Part shown: positions 9,067 through 17,536 of the stretch, piece after piece
Layout of the letters: every line of letters starts with the position of its first letter
Numbering within the stretch: the first letter of the stretch is position 1
Origin: Saprospiraceae bacterium
GTDB lineage: Bacteria > Bacteroidota > Bacteroidia > Chitinophagales > Saprospiraceae
Reading direction: 5' to 3'
Length of the DNA stretch: 64,000 nucleotides
Assembly (NCBI GenBank): GCA_016787575.1
Contig: JAEUUO010000023.1
Coordinates: 124,001-188,000 of the forward strand
Notes under the pieces: model-generated
Told to the model about the DNA's origin: nothing
Databases searched by the model: none
The model's input: the letters and a program-made list of their open reading frames with translations, nothing else
Made by a program: the position numbers and the translations under genes

Positions 9067-9855
9067 ATGTTAATAGTTGTTTTTATTTGTGCTTTTATTA
9101 TGGGCTTGAGCCTTGGATTGCTAGGGGCAGGAGGAGCTGTGTTGACTATTCCCATTTTTGTTTATCTGGTACACATGGATGCTCAAATTGCGATTTCATC
9201 TTCACTTTTTGTAGTTTGTATGATAAGCTTATTTGGTGGACTGAACTACTATAAAAAATTCTTGGTGGATTTTCGATCTGTTGTTTTATTTGGGATTCCT
9301 TCGGTAATTTTTGTTTGGTTAAGTCGTACATTTTTATTACCCTGGATTCCGGACCCAATTTGGAATGAAGGTAATATCATGATATCAAAATCTTCTTTTC
9401 TGTTAATTTTGTTTAGTATTTTGTTGTTTTTCGCTGCATTTCGAATGTTGAAACCTCCAGTTTTAAATTCCAATGCAACACTTCATTCAAATAGTTACAC
9501 ATTTATATTATTAAATGGAATACTACTTGGTGTAATAACAGGAATTCTAGGTGCAGGGGGTGGATTTTTAATTGTACCTGCATTGGTTATTTTGCAAAAA
9601 CTTGATTTTAAAAAAGCTGCAGGAACTTCCTTGATTATCATTAGTATCAATACCGGAGTTGCTTTAATTTCAAAATATCAAAGTTTAAGTATTTTAGATT
9701 GGCCTTTTATATTAACCTTTACGGGAATTGCTGTTCTTGGTATGTATAGTGGAACCAAACTTTCTCAGTTTTTGAGCTCTGATAGATTAAAGCCAGTGTT
9801 TGCGTATTTTATAATTGCAATGGGTGTTTTTATGCTATTAAAAGAGTTACTTTGA
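9067..9855 (+). CDS. TauE/SafE-family anion exporter
   Basis: A 262-residue inner-membrane protein with about eight hydrophobic helices. It shows the two internally repeated TauE/SafE signatures: GLSLGLLGAGGAVLTIPIFV near the N-terminus and GVITGILGAGGGFLIVPALV near the middle. Members export sulfite, sulfonates or related organic anions. The rhodanese-domain lipoprotein about 260 bp downstream supports a role in sulfur-compound handling, though this is inference. It follows the isoaspartyl peptidase gene by 8 bp. Confidence 0.85.
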   Translation: MLIVVFICAFIMGLSLGLLGAGGAVLTIPIFVYLVHMDAQIAISSSLFVVCMISLFGGLNYYKKFLVDFRSVVLFGIPSVIFVWLSRTFLLPWIPDPIWNEGNIMISKSSFLLILFSILLFFAAFRMLKPPVLNSNATLHSNSYTFILLNGILLGVITGILGAGGGFLIVPALVILQKLDFKKAAGTSLIIISINTGVALISKYQSLSILDWPFILTFTGIAVLGMYSGTKLSQFLSSDRLKPVFAYFIIAMGVFMLLKELL

Positions 9856-10118
9856 ACTTTTAAACCGATTTATACGTTATAGCATTTTGTCAGTACCTTC
9901 AAATACAGTGTTTTTATAAACGGCTCATTTGTAAGAAGCTATTTTGGCAAAAACAAGAAATCTGTTTGAAGAAATGGTCTTAATTTTGACCGATTATTAA
10001 TTTTATTCAGATTAAAAGAAATGAATTCAAACCGCTTAATTTAAATTAAATATAATCTGTTTGTAAAAATTTAAATGTATAAATTCATACGCAATTAATT
10101 AATTTTTAAACCTTCATT

Positions 10119-10481
10119 ATGAGATTCAATTTAATCGTATCTTTCTTTTTGGTAAGTTTGCTTTTTGCGTGTAAAAATGATTCTATTGGACAAGGAAATC
10201 CAAAAAACATTGCCGAACAAATAGCAAAAGATCCAGGAATCATGGTTGATGTGCGCACTCCCGAAGAATGGAATTCCGGACATCATCCAAGGGCCATTCA
10301 TGCTGACTGGGACGGTGGACAATTTCAACTGGAATCTGCTAAATGGGATCCATCAAAAACCTATTATTTATATTGTGCTGCGGGCGGAAGAAGTTCAGCG
10401 GCCACAGAGTATCTGAAGAGTAAAGGCTTTAAAAAAGTGTATAATTTAGGCGGGTATAACCAAGTCAAAAATCTGAAGTAA
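10119..10481 (+). CDS. Rhodanese-domain lipoprotein
   Basis: A 120-residue single-domain rhodanese with a lipoprotein signal (hydrophobic 4-16, lipobox LLFAC with Cys18), so it is probably anchored in the periplasm or outer membrane. The domain has the strand IMVDVRTPEEWNSGHHPRAIHAD (41-63) and the active-site loop CAAGGRS with persulfide-forming Cys86 and the CxxGxR pattern. It would transfer sulfane sulfur, for example from thiosulfate. It lies just downstream of a TauE/SafE exporter and 8 bp before hflX, with which it may share a transcript. Confidence 0.88.
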   Translation: MRFNLIVSFFLVSLLFACKNDSIGQGNPKNIAEQIAKDPGIMVDVRTPEEWNSGHHPRAIHADWDGGQFQLESAKWDPSKTYYLYCAAGGRSSAATEYLKSKGFKKVYNLGGYNQVKNLK

Positions 10482-10489
10482 TTAAATAG

Positions 10490-11701
10490 GTGCAGAAAAA
10501 TTCATTTAACATACATTCTGTTTCCAAGGTCCAAAAGCTTGAACCTGAAAATGCTATTTTGGTTGGATTGATTCTGCCGGATCAAAACGAACGAGTAGTA
10601 ACGGAGCATTTGGATGAATTGGAGTTTTTAGCTCAAACCGCAGGGGCCAAGGTTATCAAACGATTCACCCAACGATTGCCAGCTATCAATAGTCATAGCT
10701 TTATCGGTTCAGGAAAAATTGATGAGATTAAAAAGTATATGGAGCATTTTCCTGCCGACATGGTCATTTTTGACGATGACTTGAGCGGAAAACAACAGAA
10801 CCATCTGGAGTCAGAATTGAAAGTTAAAATTATCGACCGTAGCTTTTTAATACTCGATATTTTTGCCAGCCGTGCTCAAACTGCACAGGCAAAAACACAA
10901 GTTGAATTGGCTCAGCTTCAATACATCTATCCAAAACTTCGGGGAATGTGGACACACCTGGAACGTCAGCGAGGAGGTATTGGGATGCGTGGTCCCGGGG
11001 AACAAGAAATAGAAACCGACCGTAGGATTGTCAAAGAGAAAATTAGTTTGTTGAAAAAGAAACTTGAAAAAATTGATCAACAAAGTGAAACTCAGCGTAA
11101 AAACCGGGATGAAATGATCCGGGTTTCCTTGGTTGGTTACACCAATGTTGGTAAATCAACTTTGATGAATGTATTGAGCAAATCAGATTTATTTGCAGAA
11201 AATAAATTATTCGCTACGCTGGATACAACCGTAAGAAAAGTTGTTTGGGATGCTATGCCCTTTTTATTGTCAGACACCGTGGGTTTTATTCGAAAACTGC
11301 CACATCATTTGATTGAAAGTTTTAAATCAACACTTGATGAAGTCAGGGAATCTGATATATTATTGCATGTTGTGGATATTTCTCATCCTCAATACCAAGA
11401 CCATGTTCAAACAGTACTCAAAACTTTGGAAGAGTTAAAAGTTAATGATAAGCCTAGTATTTTAATATGCAATAAAATGGACGCTTACCGGGAAAACTAT
11501 TTTGATGCTTTATTGGATGCAGAAACTAAAAATGATTTGGAAATAGAATTGCATCGTTCTATTGAAAATACATACAATCTTCCGGTAATTTTTATTTCAG
11601 CCAAAACACAAGAGAACATTGAAAAATTGCGCGCGTTATTAAAAGAACATATTTCCAGGCAATATCTTATCCGTTATCCCTACAGAAGTAAAACCTGGTA
11701 A
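10490..11701 (+). CDS. hflX: Ribosome-associated GTPase HflX
   Basis: A 403-residue HflX-family GTPase, which splits stalled or hibernating 70S ribosomes. The N-terminal HflX domain (about 20-190) contains the signature segments FIGSGKIDEI and GGIGMRGPGEQEIETDRR. The G domain has the P-loop GYTNVGKST (216-223), the switch region ATLDTTVRKV, DTVGFI (G3) and NKMD (G4). The start codon is GTG at 10490, 8 bp after the rhodanese stop; no better ATG is present before the conserved domain. The M29 aminopeptidase gene follows by 6 bp. Confidence 0.93.
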   Translation: MQKNSFNIHSVSKVQKLEPENAILVGLILPDQNERVVTEHLDELEFLAQTAGAKVIKRFTQRLPAINSHSFIGSGKIDEIKKYMEHFPADMVIFDDDLSGKQQNHLESELKVKIIDRSFLILDIFASRAQTAQAKTQVELAQLQYIYPKLRGMWTHLERQRGGIGMRGPGEQEIETDRRIVKEKISLLKKKLEKIDQQSETQRKNRDEMIRVSLVGYTNVGKSTLMNVLSKSDLFAENKLFATLDTTVRKVVWDAMPFLLSDTVGFIRKLPHHLIESFKSTLDEVRESDILLHVVDISHPQYQDHVQTVLKTLEELKVNDKPSILICNKMDAYRENYFDALLDAETKNDLEIELHRSIENTYNLPVIFISAKTQENIEKLRALLKEHISRQYLIRYPYRSKTW

Positions 11702-11707
11702 AGCAAA

Positions 11708-12802
11708 ATGTATTGGATTGATAAATATGCAGATTTGCTCGTTAACTATTCCTTGTATCTAAAGGAGGGAGAAAAAGTATTTGTTCGTTCGACAACTTTA
11801 GCAGAGCCACTGGTAAAAGCTTTTTATAAAGCTGCAATCAAAGCAGGAGCCCTTGTTGAAACTGAACTCAACTTCGAAGATCAGGAAAACATCCTTTTGC
11901 AATACAGCAATTCAGAGCAGTTACAATATGTTGGCGCATCCTATCAAAAAGCTATCCAATCTTTTGATGCTTATTTAGTAATCCGAGCTCCTTATGAAAG
12001 CAATCGCAATTTTTCGATAGTAGAGGAAAACAGAAAAATTCGGTCGGAGGCTTTAGCACCATTCGATCAAATGTATTTTAAACGACTGGGGGATGGAAGC
12101 CTTAAAAGATCCTTATGTCAGTTTCCGACAGCACATGCTGCAAAGATTGCAGGAATGAGTCTGGATGAATATACAGAATTTATTATCCATGCCTGTTTTT
12201 TGGATATGGAGCATCCTGCCGATCAATGGAAAGCCATTTCATCAAATCAACAGCACATCGTGGATTATTTCAATCAATGCAATCAGTTTATTTACAGGAA
12301 CCCAAATTTTGAAATCTGTTTTTCTACGCTTGAAAGAAAATGGATCAATTCAGATGGAAAGGCCAATATGCCGTCTGGTGAAGTGTTTACCAGTCCGGTA
12401 GAGGACAGTGTAACCGGAGAAATATATTTTTCCTATCCGAGTATAATGATGAATGAAGAAGTTTCGGGTGTTCATTTAATTGTTGAAAAAGGGGAAATCA
12501 CCAAATGGTCTGCAACGTCTGGTCAGCATATTTTGGATAAAGTATTTCAAATACCGGGCGCACGAGTATTTGGTGAAGCAGCAGTTGCAACAAATAAAAA
12601 CATCCAACGCGCTACTAAAAATATATTGTTTGATGAAAAAATCGGGGGCACCATTCACATGGCAGTTGGACAATCTTATTTGCAAGCCGGTGGAAAAAAC
12701 ACATCCTCCATCCATTGGGATTTAATCACCGACATGAAACAAGGTGGTGAAATTTTGGCAGATGGTATTCTGGTTTACAAAAATGGAGAATTTCTCATTT
12801 GA
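11708..12802 (+). CDS. M29-family aminopeptidase
   Basis: A 364-residue metallo-aminopeptidase of family M29 (thermophilic aminopeptidase T/AmpS type). The N-terminal part (YADLLVNYSLYLKEGEKVFVRST) is the usual family opening. Metal ligands are recognisable in order: Glu in MPSGEVFTSPVEDS, Glu in RVFGEAAVATN, His in GGTIHMAVGQSY, and His/Asp in SSIHWDLI. It removes N-terminal residues from peptides in the cytoplasm. It begins 6 bp after hflX and ends the apparent run of co-directional genes that started with the isoaspartyl peptidase. Confidence 0.9.
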   Translation: MYWIDKYADLLVNYSLYLKEGEKVFVRSTTLAEPLVKAFYKAAIKAGALVETELNFEDQENILLQYSNSEQLQYVGASYQKAIQSFDAYLVIRAPYESNRNFSIVEENRKIRSEALAPFDQMYFKRLGDGSLKRSLCQFPTAHAAKIAGMSLDEYTEFIIHACFLDMEHPADQWKAISSNQQHIVDYFNQCNQFIYRNPNFEICFSTLERKWINSDGKANMPSGEVFTSPVEDSVTGEIYFSYPSIMMNEEVSGVHLIVEKGEITKWSATSGQHILDKVFQIPGARVFGEAAVATNKNIQRATKNILFDEKIGGTIHMAVGQSYLQAGGKNTSSIHWDLITDMKQGGEILADGILVYKNGEFLI

Positions 12803-12908
12803 AGGTTTTCTTATTTGGTTGCATCCAAGAAAATTTACAAACTTGTTGAATTAAACAGTAATTAGATTATTATATTTTGGAGCTTCTCTTTGTGCTGTTT
12901 TTATAAAA

Positions 12909-14927
12909 TCAGCGTATTAAATTAATTATTCCTGATTTAGTTAATTTTCTGCCAGCTGTACCTGCATATTCTATTCGATAAATGTAAGGACCAGGATTTG
13001 CATTTCTATTAATAACAGTTCCATTCCAGGATTGTGATTTGTCTTGAATGCGAAAATTACAGGCAGTAAAATATTGATTTCCCCAGCGATCAAAAATTTC
13101 AAAATTGTAAATGTATAAATTGTACTTACCAGCAATACCAAACTGATCATTTATATTATCACCGTTTGGTGAAAAAGCATCTGGAATCCAAATATCGTCG
13201 TCTGATATTTTGATGAAATATTGTGTTGAGTCATAAAATTGACATTGATCATTGGTTAAAACGCTAACACTTACGAGTGTATCTTGATTAAATTCAAATG
13301 AAAAAGTACGGGATTGGTCCGCAACCCAATTACCATTTAGAAACCAATTGATTGTGTTTACATTGCTAAAATCTCCCGATAGATTGATTTGCTGAACTAA
13401 ATTTCCTTCAGTAATCTGATCAGGACCTAAACTTATTGCAGGGTTTGGAAAATAATTTAATCTTAAAATCATCGTATCAGGAATACAATTAATTCCTCGA
13501 GTATATAAATAACTATGGATACCACTAATAGTAAGTCCTGCATAAATAACACCAGAATTTAAGTCTGGATTTAGCCAATGGCCATTAAAATTTGCTAAAG
13601 ATGGGATTAATTTGTAAATGGAATATGCATCCCCATCAGGGCAAAGCCAAATGCTGGTATCCGATAATTGATTTTCAAAAACCGGAATAGAAATTCGTGT
13701 ATAAACGGTGTCTTCAAACCAGGGTACATAAATACAGGTTCTTATAATTCGCTGGCCCGGACTGGGAGAAGACAATTCATTTTTATAAACGATGCCATCA
13801 AGTATTTTTTGAATTTCTGAAGATACTATTTTTGAATTTGACGTAAATAGTAAGGATTGCGATTTATTGCCAATCAGGATAATTCCTTGAGGTATGTAAT
13901 TGGCTTTTAGATATTCATTTGGATCATCGACCCCACCGGAAGCTATTTCTACCCTTAAAGAATCCAGAGGCCCATCGCTATAATAGTTCCAGTCCTGATC
14001 ATGAAGTTTTTGTTCTTGTTGAGGACAAAAATAATCAGTCCGGTAATTTTTGGAAGTATCAGAAGAATTGTTTAGATCAAAATCAATTTCAAATCGACAG
14101 TCTTTTAAAAAATCAAAGCCTTTGATACCTTCTCCTATAAATCTGGAAATATAGACTCTAATGTCCATGCTGCATATTTGTGTGCATTTCTGATTTATAA
14201 AATCTAGTTTATAAAAGTTTGTAATAGAATCAAATCTTGTATAGCAACTTAATATGAGTTCAGCTTTGTCACAGGATTGATAGTTTTTAAAAAGTTGAAA
14301 GTTGGGTGAAGTTATTTGAGGATTATAATCTTTGACCCATAAAGAAGAATCAATTTGAAAGAGTATTTTTGGATTAATAGGATCTAAAACATTCAATTGT
14401 ACAATATTGTAATGACGATAGGGTTGCAGTTTTTCTTCAATGCCAATGAATTTATTTCCCAAAGCAACGATGCTGCGCAATCCCTTAGATACATTACCTA
14501 AAATTGTAAAGCGACCACTTTTATAATCATATTCCATCAAATAGGATTTCGAATAATTATCCCATGAACGCATTACTATATATATTAGAGATTTGGAATT
14601 GATACATGCAGCAACTGCTCGTTCATTTATTCGATTTACATCACTAAATTGATGTTGCTTGTTTATAATCTGATAATAGGGTTCGGTATTATTTAGAAAT
14701 CCTCCATCGATTTCAGATGCTCTATAAAAAAGTCCATTAGGACACTTAAATACATTGATTGTTGCGCCTGAATTTGCTGGAGGTTTGTCAAATTTATTTA
14801 AAATAGCGCAATTAGAAAAATCTGCAATTCCAAAACCATACCAGTCTCCCCAGTAATAAAACTCCTGACTAAATGATGGAGCATTTTGAATAAGATTAAT
14901 TAGGATTAAAAGAATTAATTTTTTCAT
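12909..14927 (-). CDS. Secreted protein with type B T9SS (gliding-motility) C-terminal domain
   Basis: A 672-residue exported protein. It has a signal peptide of about 20 residues (MKKLILLILINLIQ, cut near FSQEF). The first two thirds looks like a WD/beta-propeller-type fold (YEYDYKSGRFTILGNVSKGLRSIVALGNKF). A PKD/Ig-like region is at about 490-580. The last 95 residues (DDIWIPDAFSPNGDNINDQF, IFDRWGNQYF, PGPYIYRIEY) are the gliding-motility-associated (CHU_C/type B) sorting domain, unlike the type A domains of the other cargo proteins here. It is likely attached to or released from the cell surface by the T9SS. It lies 41 bp downstream of another T9SS cargo gene on the same strand. Confidence 0.85.
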   Translation of the reverse strand: MKKLILLILINLIQNAPSFSQEFYYWGDWYGFGIADFSNCAILNKFDKPPANSGATINVFKCPNGLFYRASEIDGGFLNNTEPYYQIINKQHQFSDVNRINERAVAACINSKSLIYIVMRSWDNYSKSYLMEYDYKSGRFTILGNVSKGLRSIVALGNKFIGIEEKLQPYRHYNIVQLNVLDPINPKILFQIDSSLWVKDYNPQITSPNFQLFKNYQSCDKAELILSCYTRFDSITNFYKLDFINQKCTQICSMDIRVYISRFIGEGIKGFDFLKDCRFEIDFDLNNSSDTSKNYRTDYFCPQQEQKLHDQDWNYYSDGPLDSLRVEIASGGVDDPNEYLKANYIPQGIILIGNKSQSLLFTSNSKIVSSEIQKILDGIVYKNELSSPSPGQRIIRTCIYVPWFEDTVYTRISIPVFENQLSDTSIWLCPDGDAYSIYKLIPSLANFNGHWLNPDLNSGVIYAGLTISGIHSYLYTRGINCIPDTMILRLNYFPNPAISLGPDQITEGNLVQQINLSGDFSNVNTINWFLNGNWVADQSRTFSFEFNQDTLVSVSVLTNDQCQFYDSTQYFIKISDDDIWIPDAFSPNGDNINDQFGIAGKYNLYIYNFEIFDRWGNQYFTACNFRIQDKSQSWNGTVINRNANPGPYIYRIEYAGTAGRKLTKSGIINLIR

Positions 14928-14968
14928 TTGGTGTGATATTAGAACTGCAGAATTTTGAAAAAATTCAA

Positions 14969-16870
14969 TTAAAGTTTAATCCATTTTTGACTCAATTGTT
15001 TTTCTTTATTTTTAATGGTGATAATATACATACCAGGTATAAATGATTGAATCGGAATTTTGACAAGATCTGAATTTATACGTTCCAGTTGCATGCAAGT
15101 ATGACCCATACTATTTTTTACAATAACTGTGGCTGGGAAAGTACCGAGTTCTTTTAAAGAGACATTCAATTCAGTACAAGCGGGATTTGGATATACAAAA
15201 CTACCTTGACGTTTTAATCCAAAGCTACCAACTTCTTTAATCAACTTTATGAATCCTGAATTACTTGTATTTGAATACCACTTGTTTTCAATTTTACTAG
15301 TTATGGTTGAATTCAAAGAAAAATTATTGGTTGAATCTTCGGCTATAATGTAAAAAAGTAGGGTATCTCCGGGCAAATTAATAAATTCAGTAGTATCAAT
15401 CATCCACATTAGATCCATGGATGCACCATTATCATTAACAATGTAATCTCCGCGAGAACTGTTAATATCAAGATACCAGGAACTGATGCCCACCAATGAG
15501 GATTGTGGATCGCTTATGCTTAATGATAGTAGCGTTAAGTTGGTATCTACTTTAGTATAAACGGGTATCTTATAAGTTCCAGTAAATCCAAATTTTATAG
15601 GATTGCCAAGTGCCAAGGTAAGTGTATCAGAATTTGATCGATTTTCTATAATTTCAGATCGCAGTGTTTGGCAATCATCACAAGACCCATCAACATCCCC
15701 TACTTTATAACCATAAAAGTCTTTGCCAGTTAGGGCCGTATTGGTTACCAAATCATAATAATTTGAATATCTGGCCAATTCTGGACTGTGATTAACAATA
15801 TAACTTGTGGTAGTTTCAAATCTCCAGGATTGATTAAAATAAGGACAATATTCTTCAATTGATAATCCTAATATTGCTTTTCGGATACAAGCAATATCTG
15901 CTGCGGTTATACTTTGATTATCATTTGCATCTGCAGCCAATTTTTTCCAACGTGCATTAAATGTTGTAAGACCTAGAATGTGTCTTTGTATTAAAAGAAT
16001 ATCACTTGTTCTAACGCCACATATTTTATCTCCGATTCCCATTCCATAAGGCCCTACAGTATGGGTATCATTGTAGCCTGCAGGAAAACACCAAGCTCCA
16101 TCAAAATCAGCAACGGATTTTACTTCTACATCCGGATCAGGATTTGTAATTAGAATACTCATACCTACAAGAGGCATGCCATCCGGGCAGTATGTATTAG
16201 GATCATTGGGTTGTCTTTTGATCGTGCCACTAATGTTGTAACTTCCTGAAACAGGATTTACTTCTAATGGAAAATCACCAAATGTTGTATCAATCTCAAA
16301 TTCATTTCTAACCCAGGTGGTAGAGTTGGTTCGATAATCAAAGGTAACCGTTGGTTCAACCATATCTTCAAATTGAACAAGAGCTTCAGTTTCAACATAC
16401 ATATAAATGGTGCACAAATCATAAACCTGCCCTTCAATAAAAACCATATCTCCATCACAACATGATCCATTTGGGTTGGTTCCTGATAAAGTCAATTCTT
16501 CTTCATCCGTGCCAGGATAACTAGTACTAAACCAGGATTTAGATTTTAATATAGAATGAAGAGTAAAATCAGTTGTAGCTGGATCAATTCGCACAATAGG
16601 TCCTCCGGGATCTGGGTAAGCATGAATGGGTATATCCATACCTGCCACATAAACATTTTCTCCGGAAGTATTATTATCGTCACCAAAAAATTGAATTCTT
16701 ACTTTTACCTGTACCATATTACATGAGAGGTTTTGGGTTTCATAAAACTGCATTCTAAATTTTGGCTCTAGAAATTGCGCTTTAAGTCTATCCGTTATAT
16801 TACATATTAGAAAAATAGACATTAGAAAATTAAGATGAAATATTTTGGGAATAAATATAATTGTTTTCAT
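14969..16870 (-). CDS. Secreted dockerin-like protein with type A T9SS sorting domain
   Basis: A 633-residue exported protein with a signal peptide of about 32 residues. A cohesin-like or Ig-like N-terminal region (30-210) is followed by a prealbumin-like segment (about 212-265, ISGTIKRQPNDPN...GAWCFPAGY). A dockerin-type pair of helices then follows: RTSDILLIQRHILGL, and after it DANDNQSITAADIACIRKAILGL with the calcium-loop residues D/N/N/S...D. The C-terminus (FVYPNPACTELNVSL) is a type A T9SS sorting domain. The first dockerin repeat lacks a full Asp loop. Dockerin-like repeats in Bacteroidota usually have structural calcium-binding roles rather than cellulosome assembly, and no separate cohesin gene is seen here. 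Confidence 0.8.
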   Translation of the reverse strand: MKTIIFIPKIFHLNFLMSIFLICNITDRLKAQFLEPKFRMQFYETQNLSCNMVQVKVRIQFFGDDNNTSGENVYVAGMDIPIHAYPDPGGPIVRIDPATTDFTLHSILKSKSWFSTSYPGTDEEELTLSGTNPNGSCCDGDMVFIEGQVYDLCTIYMYVETEALVQFEDMVEPTVTFDYRTNSTTWVRNEFEIDTTFGDFPLEVNPVSGSYNISGTIKRQPNDPNTYCPDGMPLVGMSILITNPDPDVEVKSVADFDGAWCFPAGYNDTHTVGPYGMGIGDKICGVRTSDILLIQRHILGLTTFNARWKKLAADANDNQSITAADIACIRKAILGLSIEEYCPYFNQSWRFETTTSYIVNHSPELARYSNYYDLVTNTALTGKDFYGYKVGDVDGSCDDCQTLRSEIIENRSNSDTLTLALGNPIKFGFTGTYKIPVYTKVDTNLTLLSLSISDPQSSLVGISSWYLDINSSRGDYIVNDNGASMDLMWMIDTTEFINLPGDTLLFYIIAEDSTNNFSLNSTITSKIENKWYSNTSNSGFIKLIKEVGSFGLKRQGSFVYPNPACTELNVSLKELGTFPATVIVKNSMGHTCMQLERINSDLVKIPIQSFIPGMYIITIKNKEKQLSQKWIKL

Positions 16871-17536
16871 TGTATTTGTATTAAAATTGTTAAATTTTTT
16901 TTTATATTAATGCATAAGTGCTAAGAAGTAATCGTTGTAATTACATAATAAAAAGCAAGGCCAATCATGAAGATATTAGCCAATTTCAATATTTGTAATT
17001 TTTTTCAGTATGGGCTATATTCAATAATAGAAATTGAATAATTCATTGTGTTTTGTTCGAATCTTTGAAGAGCTAATAGCAAATAAATTTTTATAATGTA
17101 TAAATAGTAAACTTGATATACATTTAATTTGCTATAATTAAAATAGGGTGAGTGCTGATTTTTTCTTTTTGGTGATCCCTATAAATTCTGAATTTTTATG
17201 CGAAATGGTAAAAAACAGAATGAAAATAATCAGCTTAAAAAACCTGGTGGAGTTGAAAGTTCGGATGTCATAGTAATGTTTTTTAATTGTGATAAACAAA
17301 AATATCTTGGATAGGCTTAGAAATTAAATGAAATCAAGAAAAACGATCATCTATTTTAAGCGTAATACCATAATATTATAATGCAAATGTTGAAAAAAAA
17401 AACAAATCCAAATATTTGACGAATTATTTTTAAACTTTAACATATGGAGAAAATCATCATGTGATTAAAGTACTTCCGTAAAAAGATAAAATTTGAACGT
17501 AAGAATATAAAACAGTAGTAATTTTTAATTTAATCT
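16871..17536. other. 666-bp AT-rich gap without a recognisable gene
   Basis: This gap lies between the dockerin-like gene's start and the 3' end of the S9 peptidase gene, both on the minus strand. Both strands carry many stops, and no ORF above about 40 codons with coding character was seen. No tRNA, hairpin terminator with T-run or exact -7 box was found. It probably holds the promoter of the dockerin-like gene and the 3' tail of nothing else that I can name. Confidence 0.5.

Noticed and set aside
14969..16870. Cellulosome component
   Set aside because: Only one gene with dockerin-like helices, a T9SS tag, and no scaffoldin with several cohesins in the window.
16871..17536. Possible small gene or RNA in the long gap
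   Set aside because: No frame with coding character, no clear hairpin and no promoter box was found.
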